DNA of 6,414 nucleotides from Bacillota bacterium (GTDB lineage: Bacteria; Bacillota; Clostridia; Clostridiales; Clostridiaceae): NCBI GenBank assembly GCA_023424785.1, contig JAFADP010000145.1, positions 1-6,414 of the forward strand. Reading direction: 5' to 3'. The notes under the pieces are model-generated. The model had not been told where the DNA came from, did no database searches, and saw only the letters and a list, made by a program, of their open reading frames with translations. Shown here one piece after another: positions 4,994-6,414 of this stretch. The position numbers were made by a program, and so were the translations under genes. How positions within the stretch are numbered: the first letter of the stretch is position 1; each line of letters begins with the position of its first letter.

Positions 4994-6414
4994 ATGAAGA
5001 AGTATTCAAGCGCTACTGTATGGATAATAGCTTTAATACTATTATTTTTTGCTGCATCATTTCTTTTAAGGGGAGAACGTAGTTCTGATAGAATAGTATT
5101 TAGTGACTTCCAGCAAAAATGGATAAATAATGAAATTGAAAGTATAAGAGTAGACCCTGATAAGATGATTATAACAGGGCAAACAAGAGATGATAAAAAC
5201 TTTACAGTATATGCACCAGATTCTATGGTGGAAATGCTAAATAGTCAATATGCAAAAAATGATGTTAAGATAGAGTATGTTGCACCATCTAACAACAGTG
5301 TATGGATTAGTATAATACCGAGTGTTTTAATAATATTATTATTCTTAGTATTTATTTTCTTCTTTACACAACAATCACAAGGTAGTGGTAGTGGTAAAGG
5401 AGTAATGAATTTTGGAAAAAGTAGAGCTAAAATGATGTCGCCAGATGCAAAAAGAGTAACTTTTGATGATGTTGCTGGAGCTGATGAAGAAAAAGCTGAA
5501 TTAGAAGAGATTGTTGATTTCTTGAAAGCGCCATCTAGATATACTGAAATGGGTGCTAGAATACCTAAAGGTGTTTTATTGGTAGGTCCCCCTGGAACGG
5601 GTAAAACTTTACTTGCAAAAGCTATCGCAGGAGAGGCCGGGGTTCCATTCTTCAGTATTTCAGGTTCAGACTTCGTTGAAATGTTTGTTGGTGTTGGTGC
5701 ATCAAGAGTTAGAGATTTATTTGAACAAGCGAAGAAAAATTCGCCTGCATTAATATTTATAGATGAAATTGATGCGGTAGGTAGACAAAGAGGCGCTGGC
5801 CTTGGCGGAGGTCATGATGAAAGAGAGCAAACTCTTAATCAATTACTAGTTGAGATGGATGGCTTTGGAGCAAATGAAGGTATAATAATGATAGCTGCTA
5901 CAAATAGACCAGACATACTTGATCCAGCTTTATTAAGACCTGGTAGATTTGATAGACAAATAGTTGTTCAAAGACCAGATAGAAAAGGAAGAGAAGCTGT
6001 ATTACAAGTTCATACACATAAGAAACCTTTAGAGGTTGATGTAAGTTTAGAAGTCTTAGCTAAGAGAACTCCAGGATTTAGTGGGGCTGACTTAGAAAAT
6101 TTAGCAAATGAAGCTGCACTTTTAGCTGTTAGAAAAAATAAAAAAGCTATAGGAATGGAAGAATTTGAAGAGGCAATAACTAGGGTTATTGCTGGACCAG
6201 AAAAGAAGAGTAGAACTATTAGTGAACATGATAGAAAACTTACTGCTTATCATGAAGCAGGGCATGCAGTAGTAATGAAATGTTTAAAACATTCAGATCC
6301 AGTTCATGAAATAAGTATTATACCAAGAGGTATGGCTGGTGGTTATACTATGCATTTACCTACAGAAGATAGAGCTTATACTTCTAAAGAAAAGCTACAA
6401 GATGAAATGGTAGG
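4994..6414 (+). CDS. ftsH: ATP-dependent zinc metalloprotease FtsH (3' end outside window)
   Basis: The first 473 codons are present and the frame stays open to the window edge. The family is usually about 600-650 residues, so roughly the last quarter is missing. FtsH is a hexameric membrane AAA+ protease that degrades unassembled membrane proteins and some regulators. Visible features are a membrane segment at about 9-25, an extracytoplasmic domain at about 26-100, a second membrane segment at about 103-124, and a Gly/Ser-rich linker (QGSGSGKG). The AAA+ domain has Walker A GPPGTGKT (198-205), Walker B IFIDEID (254-260) with D257 and E258, and the second region of homology RPGRFDR (315-321) with both arginines. 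The zinc site HEAGH (420-424) has H420, H424 and catalytic E421. The third zinc ligand, an aspartate, would lie beyond the edge. In Bacillus FtsH is needed for stress resistance and efficient sporulation. It follows hpt by 48 nt, probably partly by read-through. Confidence 0.97.
   Translation, partial: MKKYSSATVWIIALILLFFAASFLLRGERSSDRIVFSDFQQKWINNEIESIRVDPDKMIITGQTRDDKNFTVYAPDSMVEMLNSQYAKNDVKIEYVAPSNNSVWISIIPSVLIILLFLVFIFFFTQQSQGSGSGKGVMNFGKSRAKMMSPDAKRVTFDDVAGADEEKAELEEIVDFLKAPSRYTEMGARIPKGVLLVGPPGTGKTLLAKAIAGEAGVPFFSISGSDFVEMFVGVGASRVRDLFEQAKKNSPALIFIDEIDAVGRQRGAGLGGGHDEREQTLNQLLVEMDGFGANEGIIMIAATNRPDILDPALLRPGRFDRQIVVQRPDRKGREAVLQVHTHKKPLEVDVSLEVLAKRTPGFSGADLENLANEAALLAVRKNKKAIGMEEFEEAITRVIAGPEKKSRTISEHDRKLTAYHEAGHAVVMKCLKHSDPVHEISIIPRGMAGGYTMHLPTEDRAYTSKEKLQDEMV

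Noticed and set aside
4800..5009. Open frame of 69 codons on the - strand across the hpt-ftsH junction
   Set aside because: It overlaps the conserved end of hpt and the ftsH ribosome binding site and start, and shows no family resemblance.
3004..6414. A hidden new defence or mobile system
   Set aside because: All long frames are readily identified core genes with intact motifs and conserved order. No transposase, integrase, direct repeats of an insertion or CRISPR-like repeats are seen.

Overview
The window comes from a low-GC, endospore-forming Firmicute, most likely Clostridium in the strict sense. The evidence is strong A+T bias in coding and non-coding DNA, G-rich ribosome binding sites, and a sporulation phosphatase gene next to tilS, hpt and ftsH. 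The same order of genes (tRNA genes, spoIIE, then tilS-hprT-ftsH) is known from Bacillus subtilis, where yabS and yabT lie between spoIIE and tilS. Those two genes are absent here.

Layout, all on the + strand: (1) 7-93, a complete tRNA-Leu(UAA) with encoded CCA, followed at once by an intrinsic terminator. (2) About 94-422, an AT-rich, non-coding stretch. It holds a second perfect hairpin with a T-run, weak Spo0A-box-like sites and a candidate spoIIE promoter with an unusually long -35/-10 spacing. (3) 423-2807, spoIIE, a multi-pass membrane PP2C-type phosphatase, then a good terminator at 2869-2897. (4) 2943-2971, a near-consensus vegetative promoter overlapped by an inverted repeat. It drives tilS (GTG start, 3004-4401) and hpt (4406-4945), which are 4 nt apart and probably translationally coupled. 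(5) 4994 to the window edge, the first 473 codons of ftsH, 48 nt after hpt with no convincing terminator between them.

How the genes work together: spoIIE is a self-contained sporulation unit bounded by terminators. It links asymmetric division to activation of sigma-F. tilS, hpt and ftsH form a housekeeping unit covering tRNA-Ile anticodon modification, purine salvage and membrane protein quality control. In B. subtilis the TilS and HprT proteins have been reported to act together as an activator of ftsH, so their arrangement here may be regulatory as well as positional. FtsH also supports sporulation in Bacillus.

I found no mobile element, CRISPR array, phage gene or wholly new system. This is a conserved chromosomal core region. 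The points that merit a second look are regulatory: the long-spacer spoIIE promoter, the inverted repeat over the tilS promoter, the tandem hairpins after the tRNA, and the tilS-hpt-ftsH junctions.
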